From Manihot esculenta (taxonomy: Eukaryota > Streptophyta > Magnoliopsida > Malpighiales > Euphorbiaceae): DNA of 64,000 nt. The stretch covers positions 27,088,716-27,152,715 of the forward strand of contig NC_035176.2 in NCBI RefSeq assembly GCF_001659605.2, read 5' to 3'. Below are positions 23,139-34,739 of the stretch, piece by piece (position 1 is the stretch's first letter; each line of letters opens with the position of its first letter). The notes beneath the pieces were generated by a model. It worked only from the letters and a program-made list of their open reading frames with translations, was not told the DNA's origin and searched no databases. The position numbers and the translations under genes are program-made.

Positions 23139-24554
23139 CTACTGGGGCTGGCCCATAAAAGGCGCTCTAGGACAATCCCGAGCTATGTGTCCCTCCTGTC
23201 CACATCTGAAACACGTGTTAGTCCCAGCTCGACACACTCCCCTGTGCGGTCTTCCACATCTCTGACATTCTGTACCATCTGAGCCTAAGCTCGAGCCACC
23301 GCCAAATCCCAGACCGGATTTCAACTTGTTCCAAAACTTATTCTTCTTCGGCTTCCTGATGGTGTTATCCCACCTCTTCTTACCTGAGCTCTGAGAAGAG
23401 AAACCTGGTCCTCCTCTGCCTGGGGTCTTAACCCCTGAAGACTGGGTCACTGACTGCTTCACTGACCCCTCAACTATAGCACTTGCCTCCATTCTTCGAG
23501 CCATATCTACCACAGTGTGGAAACTTTCTCTCTCAGTAGACTGAACCAACGAGGAGTACCTGGAATGCAGCTTCATAACATATTTCTTGGCTTTCTTCGT
23601 ATCTGAATCTAGAGCTTGCCCTGAAAAAGGCAATAGCTCCAAGAATTTATCCGTGAACTCCTCTACACCCATGTGCTCTGACTGCCTCAGTTGCTCAAAC
23701 TCGATCATCTTCAGTTCTCTGGAACTGTCTGGAAAAGCCCATCCAGCGAACTCATTCGCAAATTCTTCCCATGTCATACCGTCTAGTCTCGGGTCCACAT
23801 AACACTTGAACCATTCCCGTGCCTTCTTGCACTTTAAGGTGAACCCTGCCATCTGAATGGCCCTGCTATCACTTGCCCCTAGCTCATCAGTTATTGTCTT
23901 CACCACTCTCAGATACTCAAAGGGGTCATCCCCTGACTTGTATTTGGGAGCATCCAGCTTGAGGTAATCTGTCATCTTTACCTTGCTCCCATCTGTTGAG
24001 CTAGGTCTAGGAGGTTGAGTAACTGGGGCTGCTGGTTCTGTAGGTGGTGGAGGTGGAGGTGCAGCATTCCCCGAGGTGGGGTTTGCCGGGTTTGGATAGA
24101 AGGGTGAGGGTGGATAAGCTGGGTACTGTGTGTAAGGTGGATAGAAAGGTGGATAAGGCATGTAGGTAGGGTAGGGGTTAAAGCTGGAGTAATCCGATGT
24201 ACCTCCCATCGGATACCCTGAACCCTGTGGGAAGGGTGGATAATGGGGTGGAAAACCATACCCCGAGGCCTGAACGCCTCCCTGAGATTCCCCTGTCCCT
24301 TCTTCCTCCATGCTCACATCCAGGTTCCCATCCCTCCTCTGATCCTCTCCTGTAACCTCCCTCACATCTGAAGAACTTCCTCCTCTATCTGTCCCCCTTC
24401 TGCTAGCATCAAAAGACCTTCTAGGGTCCCTTGACGCTCTTTCTCTGTTGGCTCTACAAGACATTGCCCTAGGCAATGTGGGAGGACGGGCGCTCGTGCC
24501 CTCATCCTCAGGTGGCACTCCAGTCAATCGTGCAGATCGACGAGTTCCTCTCAT
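23139..24554 (-). CDS. gag: element 2 gag
   Basis: Start chosen at ATG 24554 (MRGTRRSARLTG), the position shared by the three elements and lying 8 nt after a TTTCAG site; an upstream in-frame start at 24587 is possible but not conserved. The 471-residue product has a basic N-terminus, a Pro/Tyr-rich stretch, the capsid-like retrotransposon gag core ('REWFKCYVDPRLDGMTWEEF', 'FTDKFLELLPFSG') and a CCHC zinc knuckle CFRCGQEGHIARDC. It ends at TAG 23139, where elements 1 and 4 have CAG. Gag and pol are otherwise one continuous frame, so this stop separates them artificially or needs readthrough. Confidence 0.92.
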   Translation of the reverse strand: MRGTRRSARLTGVPPEDEGTSARPPTLPRAMSCRANRERASRDPRRSFDASRRGTDRGGSSSDVREVTGEDQRRDGNLDVSMEEEGTGESQGGVQASGYGFPPHYPPFPQGSGYPMGGTSDYSSFNPYPTYMPYPPFYPPYTQYPAYPPSPFYPNPANPTSGNAAPPPPPPTEPAAPVTQPPRPSSTDGSKVKMTDYLKLDAPKYKSGDDPFEYLRVVKTITDELGASDSRAIQMAGFTLKCKKAREWFKCYVDPRLDGMTWEEFANEFAGWAFPDSSRELKMIEFEQLRQSEHMGVEEFTDKFLELLPFSGQALDSDTKKAKKYVMKLHSRYSSLVQSTERESFHTVVDMARRMEASAIVEGSVKQSVTQSSGVKTPGRGGPGFSSQSSGKKRWDNTIRKPKKNKFWNKLKSGLGFGGGSSLGSDGTECQRCGRPHRGVCRAGTNTCFRCGQEGHIARDCPRAPFMGQPQ

Positions 24555-24809
24555 CCTATTTTCTGAAAAGCAGCACATAATAAGCAAACATTAGCATCAT
24601 ATGGTTCATGTGGGCACACATGAACCCTCATCACATACATCACATAGCATAGCATATCATTAATGCACATGCATATAATCATGTCATTTCACATCATCAT
24701 ACAAGACAGGACTCAACATCCTATCCTAGTGGACATGATCTTTCTATTGTGCTTGACCTTCTAGAACATCTATGAGCCCGACACTCTAGGTCCGACCATA
24801 TGAACCTAG

Positions 24810-24822
24810 GGCTCTGATACCA
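24810..24822 (-). other. element 2 primer binding site
   Basis: The plus strand reads GGCTCTGATACCA, i.e. TGGTATCAGAGCC on the element strand, three bases from the LTR end at 24826. It is the initiator-Met tRNA type and is followed by CCTAGGTTCATATGG as in element 4. Confidence 0.92.
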
Positions 24823-24825
24823 TTC

Positions 24826-27178
24826 TGTAACGACCCGAAAATCGGACCGCTACCGGCGCTAGGATCCAGATCGGCTTAAGGCCGCCGGGACCCGTAGCAA
24901 GCCTGACATGTAACCTGTAAACCTGTTTAATCCCATACATGATCAACAATCATACATAAAAATTTAAACTTTTCCTTTAAACATCCAACTCAACCTGAAC
25001 ATACATGTACATAGTCATGATCATAATCATGATCCCTCTGTGGGATCTCATCAATGCCCCAACGGGCGATACAACATGAGATGAGTTGGCTAACATGAAC
25101 ATTATAAAACATTTCTATAGATCATGTATCAAAAGGGATAACAATACTCATAGGGTCAAGCACATCTATAACCTCAATATACCTCATTACATAACATATT
25201 GTAATCTCTTACATTACATCATAATACAATTGTCATGTCCACAATCTAACTATTACATCAACATACTTCAAAAACTCTGGCTAACCTTCTGGTCTACCCT
25301 GTACCTGCACATCTGGGGTTAGGGGAGAGGGGTGAGCTAACAAGCCCAGTGAGCAGAATAGTAGAAAACAATATATTAAAATTTCATGCTTTCATGGAAT
25401 GCAACACATCACAACAAATCACATCTTGGATGGTATTGTCACCTATAGTCCTCCACATAGTCCAACTGTGCCGGGACATAGAATGGGTACAACCGGTCTT
25501 TCTCTTAACATAACATATCATACAGTCCAACTGTGCCAGGGACGTAGAATGGGTACAACCTGGACTTCCTCTTACATCGTGCCAGGGACGTAGAATGGGT
25601 ACAACCTGGACTTCCATACCATATCATGCCATAACATCATCATATCATATGAGGACTAAAGGATCATTCAATAACCAATCCACATCAACATCATAAATGC
25701 AATGCAACATATTCGTGAATACTAATGCAGCAACCTACTATATCTCATGGCATTCATGATGCATGGATCATGCTCAAAATTAATATTTTATTTATTTTAA
25801 AACTTAAGGTTTATTCCACTCACCTCTGGCTAGCTCTGACAAACTCTGTAGCAGCTGGCTCACTGCTGGGGTCATCGGTTCCTCGGGTCCGAACCTACAC
25901 AGGTGGACTCCAATGAGGGACCAAACATACATAAACATAACTCTAATATACTCCCCAAAAACCCCCTAAAACATCATGAAACAATCATAGAAAAACATGC
26001 AAGAAATGGCTGATCAGGGCACTTTCGGCGGCAGGTTCGGCGGCCGAAAGTCCCTCCAGAGCCGAAAGTCAGGCAGGTTCGACGGCACCTTCGGCGGCCG
26101 AAACTCCCAGACAGAGGCGAAACTCATGCATGTTCGGCGGCACCTTCGGCGGCCGAAAGTCCCAGACAGACACGAAAGTCTCTTTTCGGGGGCAACTTCG
26201 GCAGCCGAATGCTGCCTCCACAAGGGGGTTCGGTGGCCGAAAGTTCCTTCGGCTGCCGAACCTGGTTTCTTCCCGAAGGGCAGAAACTTGGCTCCCATGA
26301 GCCTCTTGCCTCCCAAAACCTCAAATCATGCATAAACTTGTTCTAAACATGCATAAACTTGTTCTAAACATGCATACACATCATACATTACACCTAGGGG
26401 TCTCAAACTAGCAAATACCCCAACTACAACACTTCAAACACACAAAAATCAACATACATTGTTCATCAAAACATCAAAACCCACAAACTCATCAACAAGC
26501 CTAAACATGCATCTCTACCCATAAAACAACTTAATGCTTGTTTAAAACACATAACAAGGGTGGATCTGAGCTTACCTCTTGAAGAAACGAGAGGAAAGAC
26601 GATCCTAGCTTGGAGATGGAGAGATTGAGCTCTTTGAACCTCCAAGTACCCAAAACTTGCTCTTTACTCACAGATCTTCAAAACAGAAGTTAAAACCCGT
26701 GAAAATCATGGAAGATCTAAGGAAAACACTCAAGATCGAGGGAGGGGTGGCGGAGACTCACCTTGGCCGACAACGGGGGAGAAAAAGCTCGCCCGTGCGG
26801 ACCTAAGGGACCCTTTTATAGGTGGCTGGCCAGGCCACGTTCGGGGGCCGAAAGTGCCTCCGCATGCATGCCATGTTCGGCGGCCGAACTTAGGTTTCGG
26901 CGGCCGAACCTGAACTTCCCTCACTCATGCTTTCGGGGGCCTAACGTGCCTCCAAAACGCATGCATGTTCGGCGGCCGAACTTGACTTTCGGCGGCCGAA
27001 CCTGGGTTTTCCTCCAAAGACTTTTCATGCAAAAACTCATTTAATTTTCATACTAAAAACCATGAAGTACCTTAAAACATTTTATGAAAACATGTTTCTA
27101 CCCTACTAGAGGCTTCCGACATCCGAGATTCCACCGGACGGTAGGAATTCCGATACCAGAGTCTAGCCGGGTATTACA
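24826..27178 (-). repeat. element 2, 5' LTR
   Basis: This is a 2353-bp uninterrupted LTR. It carries a 21-bp tandem duplication (cataaacttgttctaaacatg type, about 26330-26371) absent from its partner; otherwise the two are almost identical. TATA box (minus) at 26814-26820. GCC-box-like repeats are at 26840-27000 (upstream of the promoter in element sense) and 26020-26270. Three minisatellite units are at 25465-25620. Confidence 0.93.
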
Positions 27179-27183
27179 AGAGC

Positions 27184-27465
27184 CATTCAGATGGATGGGT
27201 TCACTCTTAAGTGCAAGAAGGCACGAGAGTGGTTCAAGAATTATGTGAACCCCAGAGTAGACAGCATGTCTTGGGAGGAGTTTGCAAACGAGTTTGCAGG
27301 ATGGGCTTTCCCAGATAGTTCAAGGGAGCTGAAGATGATATAGTTTGAGCAGTTGAGGCAGACTGATGATATGGGTGTAGAGGAGTTCACAGATAGATTC
27401 TTGGAGCTGTTGCCATTTGCAGGGCAAAATCTTGACTCAGATCAGAAAAGGTCAAGGAGGTATAT
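27184..27465 (+). pseudogene. element 1 gag, middle part (broken)
   Basis: After the AGAGC duplication the capsid-like core resumes in phase ('REWFKNYVNPRVDSMSWEEF', 'DRFLELLPFAGQ'). A TAG at about 27341-27343 sits just before FEQLRQ, where element 4 has Glu. The piece is cut at 27465 by a 571-bp insert flanked by TATAT. Confidence 0.88.
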
Positions 27466-28036
27466 TGTAACGACCCCAAAATGGACCGTCACCGGCTCTA
27501 GGATTCAGGTCGGCTTAAGGCCGCCAGAACCCGTAGCAAGCCTGCTAAACTCTCTGTGTACCTGGAATACTCATACATGATCATACATTTTCTGTGAAAA
27601 TAAAAAACTCTTTTCTGACCCAAGGCTTAACCTGTGCATGCACTATCTCTGTACTCTGTACTCTGTACCCCTGATTAGAGCTTGCTCTAGATGGGTTAAC
27701 TCATACCTGTTAAGCCTGGTTTCCACATACAGGAAAACATATATACATATACAGATCATGTACAAAACATACATTACTAGGTCAAGCACATTTTTAACTT
27801 TACACACAACTATTAAACCTTGGGCACTTTCGGCGGCCGAACTTACCTTCGGCGGCCGAACGTGACAAAAGTCCCCACAGACTTTTCTCTTCAAAACTCA
27901 ACTCAATTAACTGAAAAACCTGAGAACATATCACATACTTAAGAAAAACAGAAATCAAACCCTACGAGAGACCTTCGACATCAGAAAATCCATCGAAAAA
28001 TAGAATTCCGATGCCGGACTCGAGCCGGGTATTACA
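27466..28036 (-). mobile_element. 571-bp mini solo LTR related to the dominant family
   Basis: On the plus strand it starts TGTAACGACCCCAAAATGG and ends GAGCCGGGTATTACA, both recognisably the ends of the dominant family. It is flanked by a perfect TATAT duplication (27461-27465 and 28037-28041). It has only one pair of TTCGGCGGCCGAA motifs (27829-27861), lacks the minisatellite, and is one quarter of normal length. It is either a solo LTR of a short-LTR, probably non-autonomous subfamily, or an internally deleted LTR. Gag of element 1 resumes in phase after it. Confidence 0.85.
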
Positions 28037-28041
28037 TATAT

Positions 28042-31000
28042 CATGAAACTCCACTCCAGATATTCCTCCTTAATCTAGTCAGCAGATAGGGAGAGCTTCC
28101 ATGCCATAGTGGATATGGCCCGGAAAATGGAGGCCAGTGCCATCGTTCAGGGAACAGTCAGACAGTCTGTGGCACAGCCTTCTGGTTCCAAGACCCCAGG
28201 CTCTTCTTCTCTGAGTGCAGCAGCTTCAGGTAGCAAAAATTGGAGTAACACCACTAGGAAGCCCAAGAAGAACAAGTTTTGGAACAAGGTCAAGTCTAGT
28301 CTGGGACTAGGGAGTGGCTCTAGCTCTGGTGCAGATAATGCAGTCTGTGCAAAGTGTAGTAGGCCACACAGGGGAGTTTGCCGAGCTGGGACAGCAGCCT
28401 GCTTCAGATGCGGGCAAGAGGGACACATGGCTTGGGAGTGTCCTAGGGCAGCTTTTGGAGCACAGTCTCAGCAGACAGCTTCTGGTAGTGTGGCTCAGCC
28501 AGTAGCTCCAGCCATGACTCAGGCCAGTGGCAGAGGCAGAGGGAGAGGGGCAGTCTCTTCTTCAGCGGGTTTCAGAGGTGAAGGTCCATCAGCTCCAGCA
28601 CGGATCTTCACAATGACTCAGCAGGAGGCAGATGCATCTAACACCGTGGTGGCAGGTAATTTAGTCATTGGTTGTTCAGATGTGTATGCCTTGATGGACC
28701 CTGGTGCATCTCATTCTTTTATTGCTCCGAGAGCCGTCCAGAGGTTGGGGTTGATGATCTCTGAGTTATAGTGTCATCTCTGGGTCAGTGGACCCAAGTG
28801 TGATCCATCAGTGGCAGAGTCAGTCTGCCAGTGTAGTCCTGTGTTTGTTGAGGGAAGATGCTTGTTCGCCGACCTGGTGGTTCTAGATTTGACATATTTT
28901 GACGTCACTCTAGGGATGGACTGGTTATCTACCCATGGTGCTACCTTGGACTGCAGGGACAAGGTAGTCAGGTTCAGAGGTGAGGATGGGTCAGAGGTTG
29001 TCTTCAGGGGAGACAGGAGGGGTACACCTAGAGGTCTGATATCAACTCTTCAGGCTCGTAGGTTGCTTAGGAAGGGATGCCAGGGGTATTTGGCTCATGT
29101 GAGAGAGCTTAGCAGTCAGGTTAGAGAGCTCGCCTCGGTGCCAGTGGTTAGAGAGTTTCTAGACGTCTTCCCAGACGAGCTGCCAGGTTTACCACCTGCT
29201 AGGGAGATAGAGTTCGAGATAGAATTGATGCCTGGAACCCGACCGATCTCTATCCCTCCCTACAGGATGGCTCCAGCCGAGTTGAAGGAATTGAAAGAAC
29301 AGTTGCAAGAGCTGGTAGAAAAGGGTTTCATCCGACCGAGCACTTCACCTTGGGGTGCACCAGTTTTGTTCGTGAGAAAGAAGGATGGATCCCTTAGGCT
29401 TTGTATCGACTACAGGCAGTTGAACAAAGTCACTACCAAGAATAAGTACCCGTTGCCTAGGATCGACGATCTATTTGACCAGCTAGCCGGAGCAGGTTGT
29501 TTCTCCAAGATAGATCTGAGATCGGGGTACCATCAGCTAAGGATAAGGGAGGAGGATGTGCCGAAGACAGCCTTCAGGACCAGATATGGGCATTTTGAGT
29601 TCCTTGTAATGCCGTTCGGGTTAACCAACGCCCCTGCAGCATTCATGGATCTCATGAACAGAGTGTTTAGCCAATACCTGGATCACTTCGTTATTGTCTT
29701 CATAGATGATATCTTAGTGTATTCCAGGAATGCAGAGGAGCATGCCCATCATCTGAGGTTGGTTCTGCAGACCTTGAGGGAACACGGCTTGTATGCCAAG
29801 TTCTCCAAGTGTGAGTTTTGGCTGAGGAGCATCTCTTTCTTGGGGCATGTGGTGTCAGAAAATGGGATAGAAGTGGACCCCAAGAAGACAGAAACTGTGG
29901 CTAACTGGCCTAGACCCACTTCAGTGACGGAAATCAGGAGTTTCTTGGGTTTGGCAGGTTACTACAGGAGGTTCGTTCAGGACTTCTCGAAAATAGCAGC
30001 TCCTCTGACCAGACTAACCAGGAAGAATCAGAAGTTTGTGTGGACCGACCAGTGCGAAGAGAGTTTTGAAGAGCTTAAGAAGAGGTTGACTTCAGCACCA
30101 GTTTTAGCTCTGCCATCTAGTGATGAGGACTTTACAGTCTTTTGTGATGCGTCCCGTGTGGGACTGGGTTGTGTACTGATGCAGAATGAGAGGGTGATTG
30201 CTTATGCTTCTAGGCAGCTAAAGAAGCATGAGTTGAATTACCCCACGCATGACCTAGAGATGACAGCAGTAATCTTTGCACTGAAGATGTGGAGGCACTA
30301 CCTCTATGGGGTAAAATGTGAGATCTTTACAGATAATAAGAGCCTGCAGTACATCCTGAGTCAAAGAGATTTGAATTTGAGACAGAGGAGATGGGTAGAG
30401 CTGCTGAGTGACTATGATTGCAAGATTCAGTATCATCCGGGTAAGGCGAACGTCGTGGCAGACGCCCTAAGCCGGAAGTCACTAGGCAGTCTATCCCACA
30501 TCACGGTAGAGAGGAGACTAGTGGTGAAGGAGTTTTATAAGCTCATTGATGAAGGTCTACAGTTGGAGTTGTCTGGTACCGGTGCTTTAGTGGCCCAGAT
30601 GAGAGTGACACCTGTGTTTCTGGAGCAAGTGGCTCAGAAACAGCATGAGGACCCAGAGTTAGTGAAGATTGCCAGGACTGTTCAGTCAGGCAAAGACAGT
30701 GAGTTCAGATTTGACAGTAAAGGGATCCTCCGCTATGGGAGTCGATTGTGTGTACCAGATGACATAAGGCTAAAAGGAGACATTATGAGGGAGGCTCATA
30801 ATGCAAGATACAGCGTTCACCCGGGAGCCACCAAGATGTATCAAGATCTGAAGAAAGTTTATTGGTGGCCAGCTATGAAGAAAGAAGTGGCACAGTTTGT
30901 GTCAGCCTGCGAAGTGTGTCAGAGGGTGAAGCTGGAACATCAGAAGCCAGCTGAAATGCTTAACCCGCTACCTATTCCAGAGTGGAAATGAGAGAATATA

Positions 31001-32041
31001 GCTATGGACTTCGTAGTGGGGTTACCGGCAGCGTCCAACAGAGTGGACTCCATATGGGTGATTGTGGACAGACTCACCAAATCTGCTCACTTCATTCCTG
31101 TCAGGAGTGGCTATTCTGTGGACAAGTTGGCGCAGGTATATGTGGATGAGATCGTCAGGCTGCATGGGGTTCCTGTTTCAATAGTTTCTAAGAGAGGGCC
31201 CCAGTTCACCTCCAGGTTTTGGCAGAGTCTGCAGAATGCCATGGGTACCAGGTTGGATTTCAGTACTGCCTTCCACCCCTAGACTAACGGACAGTCAGAA
31301 AGGACCATCCAGACTATCGAGGATATGCTCAGAATGTGTATGCTGGACTTTGGCGGTTCTTGGAGGCAGCATCTACCTTTGGTGGAGTTTGCCTACAATA
31401 ACAGCCATCATGCTAGCATCGGGATGGCTCCATATGAAGCTTTATAAGGAAGGAAGTGCAGGTCACCTGTTTACTGGGAGGAAGTTGGAGAGAAGGCCTT
31501 GGCAGGGCCTGATCTAGTAGAGATTACCAGCAGGGTGGTACCCATAATCAGAGAAAGGATCAAGACTGCTGCCAGCAGACAGAAGAGTTATGCAGACATC
31601 CGCAGAAGACAGGTAGAGTTTTAGGAGGGGGATCTGGTATTGCTCAAGGTGTCTCCAATGAAAGGAGTGGTTCGCTTTAGGAAGAAAGGTAAACTAGCCC
31701 CACGATACATCGGACCCTTTGAAATCTTACAGAAGATTGGGAATGTGTCGTACAAGCTAGATTTGCCTGCTTCAATGGAAAGAATCCATCCGGTTTTCCA
31801 TGTTTCGATGTTGAGGAAGTTTGTGTCAGATCCGGGCAAGGTTCTTAGTGAGCCTGATGTGGAGGTCCAAGAGGATCTCACCTATATTGAGCAGCCAGTG
31901 CGGATCATAGACACCCAGATCAGGAAGCTGAGAAACAAGAAAATCCCGATGGTGAAAGTCCTGTGGAACCACCACAATATGGAAGAGTGCACCTGGGAGA
32001 CACAGGAGTCCATGCTCCAGCAATACCCTTATCTTTTCTGA
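28042..32041 (+). pseudogene. pol: element 1 gag C-terminus and pol (multiple stops)
   Basis: The remaining gag-pol frame runs through a CCHC knuckle (CFRCGQEGHMAWEC, about 28401-28442), aspartic protease ('[13 protein letters not shown]', about 28687), RT (FIDDILVYS, about 29700), RNase H ('[11 protein letters not shown]', about 30142), integrase and chromodomain-like tail ending QQYPYLF at 32038. Compared with element 4 it has stops near 28076 (Gln), 28769 (Glu), 30989 (Trp), 31280 (Gln), 31446 (Tyr) and 31622 (Gln). There are scattered substitutions, and RNase H '[10 protein letters not shown]' differs from TDHKS in the siblings. The RT block alone is open for 726 codons, so decay is by point mutation and not by deletion. 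Confidence 0.9.
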
Positions 32042-32112
32042 GGTTAGTTCCTTGTGAGTTTTATGTGCTTTGCATGTTTGATATGTGTATACCATGCTAT
32101 GTGCTAGTTGAG

Positions 32113-32150
32113 GAACATTCGGGGACGAATGTTCTTAAGGGGGGGGAGAA
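32113..32150 (+). other. element 1 hairpin and polypurine tract
   Basis: The inverted repeat GAACATTCG / CGAATGTTC (arms 32113-32121 and 32126-32134) is followed by AAGGGGGGGGAGAA (32137-32150), which abuts the 3' LTR. Confidence 0.9.
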
Positions 32151-34430
32151 TGTAATACCCGGCTAGACTCCGGTATCGGAATTCCTATCGTCCGGTGGAA
32201 TTTCGGATGTCGGAGACCTCTAAAAGGGTAAAACCATGCTTTCATGAAATGTTTTAATGTTTTTGATGATTTTAAGTAAAAAGGAAATGAGTTTTTGCAT
32301 GAAAACAACTTTGGAGGAAAACTCAGGTTCGGCCGCCGAAACTCAAAGTTCAGCCGCCGAACATGCATGCATTTCGGGTGAGCCTTAGGCCCCCGAAGGC
32401 ATAAGTGAGGGAAGCCCAGGTTCGGCCGCCAAACCTCAAGTTCGGCCGCCGAACATGGCATGCATGCGGAGGCACGTTCGGCTCCCGAATGTGGCCTGGC
32501 CAGCCACTATAAAAGAGCCCCTTAGCCGAAATGGGCGAACTTTCTCCCCATTTTCGGCCAAGGTGAGCCCTTCCGCCGTTCCTCACCATCCTTGAGTTCT
32601 TTCCTTCAAATCTTTCATGATTTTCACAAGTTTTCATCTTGTTTTGAAGATTTTCAAGTTTTGAGCAAGTTTTGGAGCTTTGAGGTTCAAGAACTCAAAT
32701 CTCTCCCACCTTCGAGCTAGGGTCGTTTTCCTCTCGATCTCCAAGAGGTAAGGGCCGATCTTGAGCTCACTATATGTTTTTAGCAAGTTTTAAGTTGATT
32801 CTTGAAGTAGAAATGCATGTGTAGGGTTTTATGAGTTTGTGGGTTTATATTGGTTTATGAACAATGTGTGTTGGTTTGTGTTGTTTGATGTGTTGTAGTT
32901 GGGGTTTAAGGTAGTTTGAAGCCCCTAGGAGCTTGTATGCTTGAGTATGTGTGTTGTAGAATAGGTTTATGCATGATTGGAAGTTTTGGAGGCAAATGTG
33001 CATTGAGGAGCCAAGTTTCTGCCCTTTGGCAGAAACCAGGTTCGGTAGCCGAAGGACTTTCGGCCGCCGAATATGGCTGGGGAGGCAAGCCTTTCGGCTG
33101 CCGAAGTTGCCCCCGAAAAGAGACTTTCGTCTCTGTCTGGGACTTTCGGCCACCGAAGGTGCCGCCGAACCTGCCTGGGTTTCGGCTCTGGAGGGACTTT
33201 CGGCCGCCGAAGGTGCCGCTGAACCTGCCCTGTTCAGCCTTCCTTTGCATGTTTTTGCATGGTTGTTTTGAGGTGTTTTAGGGGGTTTTTGGGGGATGTT
33301 TTTAGAGTTATGTTCTAGTTGTTTGGTCCCTCATTTGAGTCTACCTGTGTAGGTTCGGACCCAAGGAACCGAGGACCCCAGCAGTGAGTTCAGCTGCTTC
33401 TGAGTCAGTAAAGCTTCAGCCAGAGGTGAGTAGAATAAACCTTTACGATTTAAAGCAAATAAATTATAAAAGTTTTGAGCATGTTCATGCATCATGAATG
33501 CCATATGGTGAATTAGGTTGTTTGCATTAGAATTCACGAATATGTTGCATTGCATTTATGATGTTGATGTGGATTGGTTATTGGATGATCCTTTAGTCCT
33601 CATATGATTTGATGATGTTATGGCATGATATGGTATGGATGTCCAGGTTGTACCCATTCTACATCCTTGGCACTATGTAAGAGAAAGTCCAGGTTGTACC
33701 CATTCTACGTCCCTGGCACATTGGTATGTTATGATATGTTATGTTAAGAGAAAGATCGGTTGTACCCATTCTACGTCCCGGCACTTTGGAATGTAGAGGA
33801 CTATTGGTGACAATACCATCAGTGATGTGATTTGTTGTGATGTGTTGCATTACATGATGGCATGAGATTTTAAATGTTGATTTCTATTATTCTGCTCACT
33901 GGGCTCTAGTAGCTCACCCCTTCTCCTTAATCCCCCAGGATTGCAGGTACGGGCTAGACATAGGAGTCAAGAAGAGTAAAGTCTTATGTTTGTAATAGAT
34001 AGGAAGTGGACATGATAAATTGTATAATGATGTAAAGTTGAATAGTCATGTTATGTATATTGATATTGAGGATTAGAGGTTGTGCTTGACCCTATGGATG
34101 TTGTTATCCCTTTAATACATGATCTTAGATGTTTTATGACGTAGATGTAAACCAACTCAACATATGTTATGCCACCCATTGGGGGCATTGATGAGATCCC
34201 ACAGAGGGGTCAAGTTTATGATTATGACTATGTTCAGTGCATGCACAGGTTGAGTTTGGTGTATGAGAAAATGTATGAAAGAAAAGTTTTAAATTTTTAT
34301 GTATGATTGTTGATCATGTATGGGATTAAACAGGTTTACGGGTTTCATGTCAGGATTGCTACGGGTCCCGGCGGCCTTAAGCCGATCTGGATCCTAGCGC
34401 CAGTAGCGGTCCAATTTTCGGGTCGTTACA
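32151..34430 (+). repeat. element 1, 3' LTR
   Basis: This 2280-bp LTR runs from TGTAATACCCGG to CGGGTCGTTACA and is followed by the CCAAT duplication (34431-34435). TATA box at 32508-32514. It contains three minisatellite units (33637-33785). It differs from the 5' LTR at many more sites than the LTR pairs of elements 2 and 4, consistent with greater age. Confidence 0.93.
33637..33785 (+). repeat. LTR minisatellite (three units), element 1 3' LTR
   Basis: The unit of about 47 bp contains 'ccaggttgtacccattctac' followed by 'gtccctggcac' and a spacer. Equivalent arrays occur in every full-length LTR (for example 201-350, 3675-3830, 9260-9410, 12066-12175, 47575-47730, 63185-63325) with two or three units and subfamily-specific cores. 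Confidence 0.88.
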
Positions 34431-34655
34431 CCAATAACAGAGCTTAGCAATTTCTTCAGAGAACTTACTTCAACTACACTTACTAATTGGGACATGCAAC
34501 GGTTAAATGAACAAATTCCTGTAATCCTTTGTAAGCTTCAAACGAGTATTTCCTCCAAGTATATTTGATTCGATGAAACATTTACTAGTACACCTTGCAT
34601 ATGAGGCATTAATTGCAGGACCAGTACAATATCGGTGGATGTACCCATTTGAGAG
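34431..34655 (+). pseudogene. CACTA TNP2-like transposase, DUF4218-like block
   Basis: Coding resumes in phase after the CCAAT duplication ('TELSNFFRELTSTTLTNWD'). Near 34540 the frame needs a shift (one extra A in 'cttcaaacgag') to keep family similarity, which then continues to 'GPVQYRWMYPFER'. The block ends at a GT donor at 34656. The sequence is typical of the DUF4218 region of TNP2 transposases. Confidence 0.82.
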
Positions 34656-34739
34656 GTACACTTACTAATTCTTTACGTGTACTTCTCAGCATGATGATTT
34701 ACTTAGTATACATTTCTAATTTATGTTTCCACATACTAG
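34656..34739 (+). other. intron in the transposase gene
   Basis: This 84-bp GT...AG intron (gagag|gtacac ... atactag|atacc) joins 'PFER' to 'YLRKLKNN' in frame. That is the expected continuity in this family. Confidence 0.75.

Larger units (their letters stand above)
14076..27178 (-). mobile_element. element 2: nearly complete Ty3 chromovirus, minus strand
   Basis: This 13,103-bp insert in element 1 gag is flanked by a perfect AGAGC duplication (14071-14075 and 27179-27183). Read on the minus strand it has a 5' LTR (24826-27178), primer site (24810-24822), gag (23139-24554), pol (19545-23138), polypurine tract (19507-19521) and 3' LTR (14076-19506). The 3' LTR is itself interrupted by a 3094-bp solo LTR. 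Apart from a 21-bp duplication in the 5' LTR, I count by eye roughly 15 differences between the LTRs over about 2.33 kb, so it is young. Two CAG-to-TAG stops are the only obvious coding breaks, and its C-terminus is altered. Confidence 0.93.
10586..34430 (+). mobile_element. element 1: degenerate Ty3 chromovirus with nested insertions
   Basis: Total span is 23,845 bp, of which about 10.2 kb is the element itself. It has a 5' LTR (10586-12819), primer site (12823-12835), gag-pol pieces, polypurine tract (32137-32150) and 3' LTR (32151-34430), flanked by a perfect CCAAT duplication. Its gag is split by element 2 (14076-27178, duplication AGAGC) and by a mini solo LTR (27466-28036, duplication TATAT). 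Eight or more in-frame stops relative to element 4 show it is old and defective. The order of domains is protease, RT, RNase H, integrase, chromodomain-like tail, as in Ty3/gypsy chromoviruses. Confidence 0.92.
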
